A stretch of DNA of 64,000 bases from Zwartia hollandica (GTDB lineage: Bacteria; Pseudomonadota; Gammaproteobacteria; Burkholderiales; Burkholderiaceae_B), in contig NZ_JAHXRI010000025.1 of the NCBI RefSeq assembly GCF_019923725.1, positions 1 through 64,000 of the forward strand, given 5' to 3'. A program made the translations under genes and the position numbers. The notes under the pieces were generated by a model that saw nothing but the letters and a program-made list of their open reading frames with translations, searched no databases and was not told where the DNA came from. This document shows, piece by piece, positions 1 through 8,015 of this stretch; positions within the stretch are counted from its first letter, which is position 1, and every line of letters starts with the position of its first letter.

Positions 1-2
1 CG

Positions 3-1214
3 AATGTCTTGGATCAGCTCTTAGGCGTTAACAAGACGGGTACTGCGACAGCCGCACAAGACTCTTTACTCTACGCAGTGGCCGGTCAAACCGCAGCAAG
101 CCTTCCAGGCTTTGCACAGTCCCTCTCGGGCGAGATCCACGCGGCCTCCGCTGCGACCTTGCCACAGGCAACACAGCGGGTGCAGCAAGCGGTGTTGGCA
201 CGCCTAGGCGACTTCCCGATGGCACCGAATCAACTCAACGGCGGTGCTGGCGCCGGCAACGCAGCCACCCCCTTATCGGCAGGCGCCATCACAGGTAATA
301 ACCCCTCAGGGCTACCTACCGCCAACATGAGTTCAAACCCCGCCGTCAACCCGAAGTCCGCAAATATTACTAGCGCAGCCGTAGCAGACGGTCGTGCCTG
401 GGGTGAGATCGCCTACCAGCGCGGTGAGCGTTCAGGTAACAGCGGTGGCAATGGCTTTAACAACAACCTATACCAAGCCGTGTTTGGCGTGGATGCATAT
501 ACAAACGCTGCGCTTGGGCTCAAACTTGGTGGTGGCTTAGCGCTCTCAAACACCACAGTTAATGCTACGGGTGGCAACAGCACCATCCAACAGGGTGCAC
601 TGTTCCTGTACGGCAAGATGCCTGTGGCAGAAGATTATGTACTCGACGGTATGGTCAGCCTTGGCCTAAGTTCAACAAACCTCTCGCGTAGCGACATCAC
701 CGGCATCAGCAATGGCTTTAGCAACAAGTCAGTGATGGGTAACGATGTGCTGGTGAGCGCAGGACTGAGCCGTCCGTTTGAGACCAGCGGTGTGCGCATC
801 ACGCCGTATGTACGGCTCACTTACCAGTACGTGGGCCAAGCCGCTTACGATGAAGGCGCAAGTGCTGCAGCACTTAACGTCTCACGCATGGGCGCCAATG
901 GCGTACGTGGAGTGATCGGAGTGGGGGCAGGGTCGCTTAACAAAGATCCGCTCAAAGATGAATACACCTACCGTGCGAACCTCGCCATCGGTGCCGACTC
1001 GCAGGGCTTACTGAACCCGACGCTTAACACCACCCTAGGTGGTTACTCAAGCAGTGTGACCACCCCCACAGCGGGCTCTACGTTTGTGCAGGCAGGTTTG
1101 TACGGCACAGTGAAAGTCGCTGACAGCGCCTACGCCTATGCAGGCGTCTCGGTCGAGGCTAGGACAGGGCAGACGTTGTATGGCGGGAGTGTGGGTTTAA
1201 GGGTGGCGTTTTAG
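3..1214 (+). CDS. Autotransporter beta-barrel C-terminal part (5' truncated by window)
   Basis: The reading frame is already open at the first codons of the window (AAT GTC before the first TTG), so this is most likely the 3' end of a longer gene. About the last 270 residues alternate polar and hydrophobic positions with many Gly, Asn and aromatic residues. They begin near RAWGEIAYQRGER and end in GGSVGLRVAF, with a terminal Phe as in outer-membrane beta-barrels. This matches the autotransporter beta-domain that forms a 12-strand pore and anchors or releases an upstream passenger. The region before it (Ala/Gln/Ser/Asn-rich) would be the linker. The passenger lies outside the window, so its function cannot be told. 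Two hairpins follow the stop, one a good terminator. Confidence 0.8.
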   Translation, partial: NVLDQLLGVNKTGTATAAQDSLLYAVAGQTAASLPGFAQSLSGEIHAASAATLPQATQRVQQAVLARLGDFPMAPNQLNGGAGAGNAATPLSAGAITGNNPSGLPTANMSSNPAVNPKSANITSAAVADGRAWGEIAYQRGERSGNSGGNGFNNNLYQAVFGVDAYTNAALGLKLGGGLALSNTTVNATGGNSTIQQGALFLYGKMPVAEDYVLDGMVSLGLSSTNLSRSDITGISNGFSNKSVMGNDVLVSAGLSRPFETSGVRITPYVRLTYQYVGQAAYDEGASAAALNVSRMGANGVRGVIGVGAGSLNKDPLKDEYTYRANLAIGADSQGLLNPTLNTTLGGYSSSVTTPTAGSTFVQAGLYGTVKVADSAYAYAGVSVEARTGQTLYGGSVGLRVAF

Positions 1215-1332
1215 GGAGGGTGCCCAGAGTTCGTATCCCTCCCGCAGACCAAAAGCAAAAAACCTGAGATTGCAGCACCTCAGGCGATTTGTGATGCAGT
1301 CAAGGCTGCCCCGCTAAGTAGTAAAGCAAATC

Positions 1333-1361
1333 AAGCACCCTCGGGTGCTTTTTGTTTTTTT
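1333..1361 (+). terminator. Rho-independent terminator after the autotransporter gene
   Basis: A perfect 8-bp stem, AAGCACCC (1333-1340) and GGGTGCTT (1343-1350), has a 2-base loop and is followed by a T-rich tail through 1361. It points rightward and would end transcription of the autotransporter gene. Confidence 0.85.
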
Positions 1362-1438
1362 ACATATCAATTCGGCACCTGCGACTAATTGTTTTAGCCG
1401 ATGCACAGTGTTTTGCTCAAACGATGCTATTCGGGCAT

Positions 1439-1462
1439 AAAAAAGCCACCCGAAGGTGGCTG
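1439..1462 (-). terminator. Rho-independent terminator after the NnrU-family gene
   Basis: On the minus strand AGCCACC-TTCG-GGTGGCT is followed by a run of Ts (A-run at 1439-1445 on the plus strand). The UUCG-type loop and T-tail are typical. It lies about 135 bases beyond the stop of the leftward NnrU-family gene. Confidence 0.8.
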
Positions 1463-1597
1463 TCTTGCTTGTTACCCCAGTGGGTGAGGGTTGCCGGTGT
1501 AGTAGGAACTGATACCAGTGAAAGACATTATTAATAATGAGCCATCCTTGCAGCTCGTACACTTAAGTTAATGCTTGAGTCGTCCCTCGAGCACCAC

Positions 1598-2167
1598 TTA
1601 GGCCCTTACTACTCCATAGGCGATGTGAGCAAATGGGGTCCAAGCAATGAAACCAACCACCACGGTAGCGAGGGTCATCGCGCCTGAGGGTTTCTGTTTT
1701 GAGTGAGAGGTGGCTGAATCTAGTCGTCTCATTCTACAAGAGATGAGATCCAAAATGCCCCAGAGCAGGACGCCACCAAATAAGAGGATGCCCGCGAGAC
1801 TGCCAATCGTGGTGAGATGACAGAGCGCCCAAACAATGACCCCTACAAGCATTGGATCTTTAAGTTTGGCTTTAATGGCATTATTTGGAATGTAGGCTGC
1901 CGCGACCAAAATGAGTGAGACAAGGCTGAAGTACACGGTGATGTGCCAAGCCCAAGGTGGGGGTGTCCAGATCGTGATGGGTTGCGGTCTTGCTTCTAGG
2001 TAACCAACAGTGATCAGTGCCAAGCCAGCGATCGAAATCAAGGAATAAATTATCTTCCAGGTGACAACACCAAATTTTTTGACCTGTGTATTTCGCCATT
2101 CGTGCGCAACGATACTGACTGAATGGATTCCTAAAAAAAGGATTAATCCAAAGATGAGTGTGGTCAT
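1598..2167 (-). CDS. NnrU family integral membrane protein
   Basis: This is a 189-residue polytopic membrane protein with about five or six hydrophobic segments. One starts at the N-terminus (TLIFGLILFLGIHS), and others run from about 39-58, 75-92, 105-135 and 163-180. The N-terminal H-S-x-x-I-x-x-H-x-W-R pattern and the loop with LKDPMLVGVIVWALCHL fit the NnrU family. NnrU was named for a gene linked to nitric-oxide/nitrite reduction in Rhodobacter, and distant relatives include methyltransferase-like membrane proteins. No denitrification gene is nearby, so the substrate is unknown. The gene lies downstream of two TetR-type genes on the same strand and has its own palindrome just upstream, so it may be a target of one of them. 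Confidence 0.8.
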   Translation of the reverse strand: MTTLIFGLILFLGIHSVSIVAHEWRNTQVKKFGVVTWKIIYSLISIAGLALITVGYLEARPQPITIWTPPPWAWHITVYFSLVSLILVAAAYIPNNAIKAKLKDPMLVGVIVWALCHLTTIGSLAGILLFGGVLLWGILDLISCRMRRLDSATSHSKQKPSGAMTLATVVVGFIAWTPFAHIAYGVVRA

Positions 2168-2197
2168 AACGTTCCCTTAAATATACGACTAGGCAAA

Positions 2198-2227
2198 TAT
2201 CATAATAAACAACTGTTTAATATGATA
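2198..2227. promoter_or_regulatory. Imperfect palindrome upstream of the NnrU-family gene (candidate operator)
   Basis: The 13-base arms TATCATAATAAAC (2198-2210) and GTTTAATATGATA (2215-2227) are complementary except at one position, with a 4-base spacer. The element lies 31 bases upstream of the NnrU-family start codon and 45 bases beyond the stop of the first TetR gene. Its size and symmetry fit a site for a dimeric regulator such as TetR. Binding is inferred. Confidence 0.55.
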
Positions 2228-2271
2228 CCTGACCTTGTGGTAATTAAGGTTCGTCTATCCAGTGGGGTGTA

Positions 2272-2952
2272 TCAGCTGACCAAGCTAACGATTTTGCCCA
2301 CCAAGCCGTTCTTTGGTAGGGCCGGCAATTGATCAAACGGGATCTTAGAAATTTCGTCAGCTCTTTTGGTATCTACCCCTAAACTCAGTAGTAAGGTGTA
2401 AACGATCTCGGTCTCATATCCTTCTGTATGCTTCGAATTGAGTGCGTCTTGAACCCCAACTCTTAGGGCGCTGATCACGAGATTGACACCGATCTCAACA
2501 GGCATATCTGTGAAGTAGCCTTGTTCAATACCCGCTGCGATATCGTTTTGAATGTCCTTATAGCCTTTGTGTCGGGCGTCGCCAAACGGCCACTCAGTTT
2601 TCAACATTAGCCTACCCAACAAGGGCACGCTGGTCATCATACGGATGCCAATTCTAGTTTTAGTCGCTGTGCGTAAGGCGATGTCAGAAATTGTAGAACC
2701 AACCGAGTTGACGGGTTTTAGTAGCTCTACGCCAGATTTTTTAGCACTGGCATTCAGAAAATCTTCTACGCTTCGGAAACATTTATAGAAAGATGCCCTG
2801 GACATCTCCGAATGTGCTGCGACATCTTCAACTTTTATGTCGCTGATCGGTTTCGTCGAAATCAACTTGGCGCTACTCGACAGGATACGCGCGCGCGCCC
2901 ATTGGCGCCGTTTTTTATCATCGGTAAAGAGGTGGTTAGTAATCTTAGCCAT
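2272..2952 (-). CDS. TetR/AcrR-like transcriptional regulator (copy 1)
   Basis: This 226-residue protein has an N-terminal TetR-type helix-turn-helix at about residues 35-62, visible as IKVEDVAAHSEMSRASFYKC. A helical ligand/dimer domain follows. The C-terminal segment PFDQLPALPKNGLVGKIVSL is closely echoed in the next gene upstream (PALPALPTTGLLGKVAALDN), so the two are paralogues of one subfamily. The ligand is unknown. Its stop lies just before the palindrome in front of the NnrU-family gene. The two TetR genes point the same way and are separated by 48 bases, and so may be co-transcribed. Candidate targets are the palindromes at 2198-2227, 3844-3868 and 19847-19892. Confidence 0.85.
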   Translation of the reverse strand: MAKITNHLFTDDKKRRQWARARILSSSAKLISTKPISDIKVEDVAAHSEMSRASFYKCFRSVEDFLNASAKKSGVELLKPVNSVGSTISDIALRTATKTRIGIRMMTSVPLLGRLMLKTEWPFGDARHKGYKDIQNDIAAGIEQGYFTDMPVEIGVNLVISALRVGVQDALNSKHTEGYETEIVYTLLLSLGVDTKRADEISKIPFDQLPALPKNGLVGKIVSLVS

Positions 2953-3000
2953 CGTTAATTTTCATGACACATTGACCCACAAGGGTAAGTTTGTCGAAGA

Positions 3001-3681
3001 CTAATTATCTAACGCAGCGACCTTGCCTAGTAATCCAGTTGTTGGCAGTGCGGGTAGAGCAGGAGATGGGATTTTCAATAGTTCATCAGCAGTTTTTGCA
3101 TCCAGACCCAACCCAATGAGCGCTTGGTATAGCACTTTGTTCTCATAGCTTGTGGAGGGTGACTTGCTAAGCATGACGCTAATTCCACCAATTAGGCTGC
3201 CGACCAAAAGGTTGCACCCAATGGACGCAGGCATTTTGGCGAATAACCCTTCTTTAATGCCAAGTTCAACATCCGAACTGATGTTGGTAAAGACATTGAA
3301 CTCAGTGTTTTGAGTCGGCCAAGGCAGTTGAATCAGGAAATTCCCTAAAATCTTATGCTTGGCCAAGCTGCGCATGGTTAATTTTGCATTGACGACCAAT
3401 CGGTTAGCCGTGCTGGGGATTTGGTGGGTGATTGCATCGATCTCTGCGGTGAGTTCGTGTGCCAGTTGGTTTGCCAAGGCTGGAATTAATGCCTGAACCG
3501 AGGGAAAGTACTTATAAAAGCTGCCTCTCGACACCTCTGCATGCTTAATGATGTCGTCAACATCTATCTCATGGATAGAGACCTCAGAGGCTAGAGCAAG
3601 CAAGCTAAACATGAGGGAGTTTTGCATCTCTTCACGTCTTGATGCCGCAACTCTAATTCGATGGTCTTGTATTTTAAGCAT
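3001..3681 (-). CDS. TetR/AcrR-like transcriptional regulator (copy 2)
   Basis: This 226-residue protein is the same length as, and clearly similar to, the neighbouring regulator. Its helix-turn-helix reads IDVDDIIKHAEVSRGSFYKY at about residues 38-57. The ligand domain is helical and ends in the shared P-A-L-P-x-x-G-L-x-G-K motif. A purine-rich CGAGG lies just before the ATG. It is divergent from the YHYH/RCC1/MCO/gsp operon, with a 242-base intergenic region holding a strong promoter and two inverted repeats. The usual TetR arrangement would make it the repressor of that operon. This is inference; the effector is not known. Confidence 0.85.
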   Translation of the reverse strand: MLKIQDHRIRVAASRREEMQNSLMFSLLALASEVSIHEIDVDDIIKHAEVSRGSFYKYFPSVQALIPALANQLAHELTAEIDAITHQIPSTANRLVVNAKLTMRSLAKHKILGNFLIQLPWPTQNTEFNVFTNISSDVELGIKEGLFAKMPASIGCNLLVGSLIGGISVMLSKSPSTSYENKVLYQALIGLGLDAKTADELLKIPSPALPALPTTGLLGKVAALDN

Positions 3682-3816
3682 CCTCGTATTTTAGGTCATC
3701 TGCATTCTTTTTAAAAGAATCGCGAGTTTTTTGGGCATTTTCGCCAGCCTGACCTATTTGAGGCCTCGCACGTCAATGTTTGACACGGCACAAATCAGGC
3801 CTCCTGCGTGATTGCA

Positions 3817-3868
3817 TTGACACGCCAACCAATGAATTTGTATACTAAGTGTCACTATGACATTTAGT
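3817..3868 (+). promoter_or_regulatory. Sigma70-type promoter with overlapping palindromic operator for the YHYH-RCC1-MCO-gsp operon
   Basis: A perfect -35 box TTGACA (3817-3822) is followed after 18 bases by TATACT (3841-3846), five of six matches to the -10 consensus. An 11-base inverted repeat, ACTAAGTGTCA (3844-3854) and TGACATTTAGT (3858-3868), has one mismatch and a 3-base spacer. It covers the end of the -10 box and the expected transcription start. A bound dimer would block RNA polymerase. The ATG of the first gene is at 3924. The 11-mer TGTCACTATGA inside it (3850-3860) recurs on the minus strand in front of the lipoprotein gene near 19.86 kb. Confidence 0.7.
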
Positions 3869-3876
3869 TTATTTAC

Positions 3877-3903
3877 TTTTTGACAACAAGTATTTGTCAA
3901 AAA
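3877..3903. promoter_or_regulatory. Second inverted repeat in the 5' leader of the same operon
   Basis: Perfect 10-base arms, TTTTTGACAA (3877-3886) and TTGTCAAAAA (3894-3903), have a 7-base spacer. The element lies in the transcribed leader about 20 bases before the first start codon. It could be a second operator or an RNA hairpin close to the ribosome binding site. Function is not known. Confidence 0.5.
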
Positions 3904-3923
3904 AACCAGGGTAGGAATCGAAC

Positions 3924-5036
3924 ATGTTTGGCTCAAAAAATCTCCGTTCTCTTTTAGGACTCATCGGTCTAGTTACGGTACTAGTGGGTTGCGGAGAAGG
4001 TTCGTCTTCATCGAGCAGTTCGCAAACAGATCCGGGCACGCCAACGACGCTGGTGACCGCGGCCAATGGAACAAGCACTCAATTCTGCGCTCCAAATGCT
4101 CAGTGTATTTCCCCTCTGTTTGCAAAACTCGCTCAGGTTTCAAACAAACTGAGCATAGCCGCTACGCCTTGGACCAACACTACGACTAATATTATTACCA
4201 TCTCTAAAACTCCTTACGTCGAAGGGGCGGTGACGGCGGCCCAGATCGACCCGGCAGGTAGTGTCTTCTCAATCACAACCGATGACAAATATCGCTACTT
4301 TCAAGGCAATGGTTTGCCAAGTACGCCAATGGGAAATTATCCTGTCCAGCCAGGCACCGCGGCGTACTCGTATTACTCGGCCTTACCGGGTGGTACCGAT
4401 CCGCGAACAGGTCAACAATATTCCTCTGCTGCCGCCATTTCTATTTCTCCTTACGACCTGAGAGGGAAATTGCCGTTAAATCCCGTGGTGACTGGCTTTA
4501 ATCCGATTAACTCGCTCATCATTGGCATCACGTTGACCGGCACAGTTTGGCATGCAGAAATCGCAAACGATTCAAGTGGTAATTGGTACAGCCCAACCAA
4601 TGCGCTTCCGAATGATCAGTGCTTTGGCCATCCTTATTCTCAGCAATACCACTTGCATGGCTATTCATGGAAGTGCTTCCCCAATCAAGGGACCACTGGT
4701 CACTCGCCCTTAGTTGGCTATGCGTTGGATGGTTTCGGCATTTATGGTCCACGCGGTGAAGATGGAAAGATGGTCACGAACGCTCAGTTAGATGCGTGTC
4801 ATGGCCATACTCACCCAGTCGAATTTAATGGCACGGTTCAAAATATCTATCATTACCATTTGAATAATGAATATCCTTTTTCTGTAGGCTGTTTTAGAGG
4901 GACGCCAGACTATGCTGCGGCACTTGGCTCTGAAACGATGCGACAGGGCGTCCCCTATGACAAGCTCCCGGACCTGGCAGGGATTGTTGTTCCTCCGGAT
5001 GTGACTTCTGAAATTTTAAAACCGGGTGTGCGTTAG
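3924..5036 (+). CDS. YHYH-domain lipoprotein
   Basis: This 370-residue protein has a lipoprotein signal: hydrophobic LLGLIGLVTVLVG, then Cys23 in an LVGC lipobox, followed by a Ser-rich linker. The C-terminal half carries the YHYH domain with the signature IYHYHL at about residue 308, an upstream HGHTHPVEF, and QQYHLHGYSWKCF. These give a cluster of His and Cys residues that suggests metal binding. Proteins of this domain are secreted or periplasmic and have no proven enzymatic role. It is the first gene of an operon running into an RCC1 protein, an MCO-fold protein and type II secretion genes, so it may be exported or presented by that system. With Gly and Glu after the Cys there is no clear Lol-avoidance Asp at +2, so outer-membrane sorting is plausible. 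Confidence 0.8.
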   Translation: MFGSKNLRSLLGLIGLVTVLVGCGEGSSSSSSSQTDPGTPTTLVTAANGTSTQFCAPNAQCISPLFAKLAQVSNKLSIAATPWTNTTTNIITISKTPYVEGAVTAAQIDPAGSVFSITTDDKYRYFQGNGLPSTPMGNYPVQPGTAAYSYYSALPGGTDPRTGQQYSSAAAISISPYDLRGKLPLNPVVTGFNPINSLIIGITLTGTVWHAEIANDSSGNWYSPTNALPNDQCFGHPYSQQYHLHGYSWKCFPNQGTTGHSPLVGYALDGFGIYGPRGEDGKMVTNAQLDACHGHTHPVEFNGTVQNIYHYHLNNEYPFSVGCFRGTPDYAAALGSETMRQGVPYDKLPDLAGIVVPPDVTSEILKPGVR

Positions 5037-5050
5037 GTACGATCGAAGAC

Positions 5051-6118
5051 GTGACCCTTAATGTTCGTGCGGTGAGTGCTGGCAAAAGTCAAACCTTAGC
5101 GCGTTTGCAAACTGGCGAGATACTAGGATGGGGCGGAGCGGGTAGCGGACGCTATTCGCCTGGAAATATCGATATCTGCAGCCCTAGAAGATCGAATCGC
5201 GATCCTGTATACGTTGGACAATCTGAACGTTTTTCTTCAGCGTCAGCAGGCTATGGTGTCAGTCTGGGCGTGACGATGCAAAACGAAGTGTTGGTTTGGG
5301 GTTGGAATCCAATCGGTATCGGTGGTATTGACGCAAGTTCTGAAATACCCAGCCTCATAGAATCCATTGCTCGCCCTGTATCCGTGGCGGCAGGTCAATC
5401 AATCTTTGCTGCTCTTGATGAAGCGGGCAGACTCTACACCTGGGGTCTTAATGTGGATCACGCTTTGGGCCGAACGACTGAACACATGAATACTTTGCCC
5501 GGCATTGTGTATGGCCTACCCGCTCTACAAGCGGTAGCGTTAGGCGATAACTTTATGATCGCGTTATCGCGCGCGGGCGAAGTTTTTTCTTTTGGTAGTA
5601 ATTCCGTGGGGCAACTTGGGTTGGGCCATTTAAGAAACGCAGCCACTCCAATGCCTGTTCGCATTGCGGCTTCGATTAAGAGTATCGCCGTTGGCGCGAC
5701 CCACGTCTTAGCCCTTTGCCGTGATGGCAACGTTTACGCTTGGGGTAGCAATCAATACGGACAGTTAGGTCATCGACGCCAGCGCTACGACAGCCAAGCG
5801 ACTTTGCTTGAGATGCCAGAAAAAATATCAGTACTCGCTGCCGGTATGCATTTTTCATTAGGGCTAACAGAAGCCGGTCACGTCTACGCTTGGGGGTGGA
5901 ACGGTTTTGGCCAACTTGGTACCAATGACACGCAGCCTCGAAGTACACCCACAAAAGTGCAGGGGCTTGCCCAAGTGCAGGCAATTGCTGCGGGTGAGAT
6001 GCATGCTCTGGCGGTTAGCAAGCAAGCTTTATTCGGATGGGGTAATAATGAAGTCGGTCAGATCGGTGGTGCCGCTCAACAACAACTGATACCTTTCCCT
6101 TTCTGGGAAAATGGCTGA
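5051..6118 (+). CDS. RCC1-repeat beta-propeller protein
   Basis: This 355-residue protein is made of about seven RCC1-type repeats. Successive W-G or F-G blade motifs are visible: GWGGAGSGRYS, VWGWNPIG, YTWGLNVDHALG, SFGSNSVGQLGLGH, AWGSNQYGQLGH, AWGWNGFGQLGTND and GWGNNEVGQIGG. These predict a seven-bladed propeller used in protein-protein contacts. The start is GTG, 14 bases after the YHYH stop, and the end overlaps the MCO-fold gene by 8 bases, so the three are translationally coupled. No signal peptide is visible. If the protein leaves the cytoplasm it would need a partner or another route, otherwise it acts inside as a chaperone-like binder. The function is unknown. Confidence 0.8.
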   Translation: MTLNVRAVSAGKSQTLARLQTGEILGWGGAGSGRYSPGNIDICSPRRSNRDPVYVGQSERFSSASAGYGVSLGVTMQNEVLVWGWNPIGIGGIDASSEIPSLIESIARPVSVAAGQSIFAALDEAGRLYTWGLNVDHALGRTTEHMNTLPGIVYGLPALQAVALGDNFMIALSRAGEVFSFGSNSVGQLGLGHLRNAATPMPVRIAASIKSIAVGATHVLALCRDGNVYAWGSNQYGQLGHRRQRYDSQATLLEMPEKISVLAAGMHFSLGLTEAGHVYAWGWNGFGQLGTNDTQPRSTPTKVQGLAQVQAIAAGEMHALAVSKQALFGWGNNEVGQIGGAAQQQLIPFPFWENG

Positions 6119-8009
6119 TGCGACCATGACGAACGGCCACGAACAAGAACATGGCAGGCGTCAATTTTTACGCTACGGGTTGAGTGTCGCTTCAGGTGTC
6201 GTGGTGCCAGTAAGCTTAACGGCTTGTGAGCAACGCGAGACTGAGCGTCAAAAAACTCCGATACAAACCTTCGTCCAACCGCCATTGGTCGAAGCAAAAA
6301 ATGGTTTGTTGGATGTCACGCTCACAGCTTCCTATTTTGACACTGTGTTATCGGGCGTACATCCAAATGTCCGTCATCCCGTGTCCTTACGTGCCTATGG
6401 CTATGACGCTCAACGTGCAGGGTACGCAGGCCCAACCTTAGTGGTGCGCGGCGGCGATACCTTGAGGATTAGGCTGCTGAACCAATTGCCAGAGAATCCT
6501 CCCTTTAGAGCGTTTCGCGATCCGACAAATTACATCAAGCCGAACACGACGAATTTGCATGTACACGGTTTGCATGTGTCTCCCGCTATCAATGAGGACG
6601 CAACACCGCCCGAATATGGCGACTATGTGGTGGATCCGAATTACGGTGGCGTATTGCCGAACGGGGAGTCTCGTCAGTACGTCCACCGCATACCCAATAA
6701 TCACCCTGCCGGTCCGTTCTACTATCACCCCCAATATCATGGCTCAAGTGCCTTGCAAGTCGGCAGCTTGATGTCGGGTGCGATTATGGTCAGAGGAGAG
6801 GTGGATGACTTGCCAGAAATGGCGCAAGCGACGGAGCTGATCTTTTTATTTCAGGCGCCTTATTTTGCGTTAAATCCCTTCTTTAATGACGCGATGGGTG
6901 TTGCCGACGGTCGCTTAGAAAAGTTTCTTCAGTTGACGCAATACCCAACCGGTCGAGGCTTAAAGAAACATACTCGCGCCGATGAGTATAGCGATGCTCA
7001 GCCTGTACTGATTAATGGTGTGCGTCAACCTACGATCGTGATGCGTTCTGGCGAAGTCCAGCGCTGGCGATTGATCAATACCCAAGTGTTTAACTCTCTG
7101 AATCTCAGTCTAGATGGGCACGTGCTAAAGCAATACACAGCGGATGGCTGGGGTAGCACTTCGTATATAGAACATGACGACGCCAGAAAAGCGAGCGGAC
7201 TTGGTTTGCACCTCGCGCCAGGTAATCGCGCCTCTGTTGTGGTCCAAGCAGACAAGCCGGGCACCTATTACTTGCGCGGCTTGCCTGTAAAGATTTCCGG
7301 AGGTGCTGATCCAATCGTATTGCCAGAAGATACCTTGGTAAAAGTGATCGTGGTCGACGTTAAACACACCATGTCAATACCGAAGACGCCCTTGCCGGTC
7401 AGTCACTTTTTAGCGCCCATTACGGATGACGAGTTTGCCAATAACGGCGGTAAGAAACGCAACATTATTTTTAAGATGACCGGCAATGACGCGTTGTTAA
7501 ATGCTCAACAAACACCAGGTCCGTTGGAGCAGGCGGCAGAAGTACTCAGCTCCCTTGTCGCGCAGGCGGAAAAGTCTTACCAACATCACAAGTTGCAGCT
7601 TCAAGAAAAGATCGTGTCAACCTTCGGGTCGCGGTCTCGGACGCCAATCTACCCACCACCGCCAAACCTTGTGCCGCCTTTTGATATTCAGGCCGCCAAC
7701 ACAGTCCATGAAATTGCGATACTGGATGCAGTTGAAGAATGGACTATTTTCAACATGAATCACTTGGCTCACGTGTTTCATATTCACGTCAATCCGATGT
7801 ACATCATCAAGGTCAATGGCAAGCCTATTGAGCCATACTGGTGTGATACGGTCGCTTTACCTACGGGTGGTACCAGCCAAAATCCTAGCTCAGTCACGTT
7901 TCGGATGCGGTTTAAGGATTTTACTGGGCCCTACATCCTCCATAATCAGCGGCTGCAAGCGAGCGATCTTGGAATGATTCAACGCGTCACTGTCGTTGCG
8001 CGGGGTTGA
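6111..8009 (+). CDS. Tat-exported multicopper-oxidase-fold protein with degenerate copper sites
   Basis: This 632-residue protein has a twin-arginine signal (GRRQFLRYGLSVASG, then VVVPVSLTAC) followed by cupredoxin domains. Of the four copper motifs, the first is intact (HVHGLH, H150/H152). The second reads YHPQYHG at 205-211, with Gln where the second type-3 His is expected. The third is intact (HVFHIH, 554-559). The fourth reads HNQRLQASDLGM at 611-622 instead of HCHxxxHxxxGM: the type-1 Cys, the adjacent His and the second type-1 His are replaced by Asn, Gln and Ala. Such a protein should not work as a laccase; FtsP/SufI is a precedent for a copper-free MCO fold. It starts 8 bases inside the RCC1 gene, and gspL follows 6 bases after its stop. 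It is a candidate Tat-then-type-II-secretion cargo or periplasmic scaffold. Confidence 0.85.
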   Translation: MADATMTNGHEQEHGRRQFLRYGLSVASGVVVPVSLTACEQRETERQKTPIQTFVQPPLVEAKNGLLDVTLTASYFDTVLSGVHPNVRHPVSLRAYGYDAQRAGYAGPTLVVRGGDTLRIRLLNQLPENPPFRAFRDPTNYIKPNTTNLHVHGLHVSPAINEDATPPEYGDYVVDPNYGGVLPNGESRQYVHRIPNNHPAGPFYYHPQYHGSSALQVGSLMSGAIMVRGEVDDLPEMAQATELIFLFQAPYFALNPFFNDAMGVADGRLEKFLQLTQYPTGRGLKKHTRADEYSDAQPVLINGVRQPTIVMRSGEVQRWRLINTQVFNSLNLSLDGHVLKQYTADGWGSTSYIEHDDARKASGLGLHLAPGNRASVVVQADKPGTYYLRGLPVKISGGADPIVLPEDTLVKVIVVDVKHTMSIPKTPLPVSHFLAPITDDEFANNGGKKRNIIFKMTGNDALLNAQQTPGPLEQAAEVLSSLVAQAEKSYQHHKLQLQEKIVSTFGSRSRTPIYPPPPNLVPPFDIQAANTVHEIAILDAVEEWTIFNMNHLAHVFHIHVNPMYIIKVNGKPIEPYWCDTVALPTGGTSQNPSSVTFRMRFKDFTGPYILHNQRLQASDLGMIQRVTVVARG

Positions 8010-8015
8010 GTTGAC

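Larger units (their letters stand above)
1215..1597. other. Intergenic region between convergent genes
   Basis: This 383-base gap lies between the rightward autotransporter gene and the leftward NnrU-family gene. It holds a small CCTGAG/CTCAGG stem at 1263-1284 without a T-run, and two opposed rho-independent terminators (listed separately). Short open frames exist on both strands, but they cross the hairpins and resemble no known protein. I see no credible gene. Confidence 0.6.

Noticed and set aside
1352-1562. Small open frames on both strands in the first intergenic region
   Set aside because: They run through two terminator hairpins and have no start-site support or recognisable protein pattern.
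6111-8009. Functional laccase or copper efflux oxidase
   Set aside because: The type-1 Cys and several His ligands are replaced, so catalytic oxidase activity of the normal kind is unlikely.
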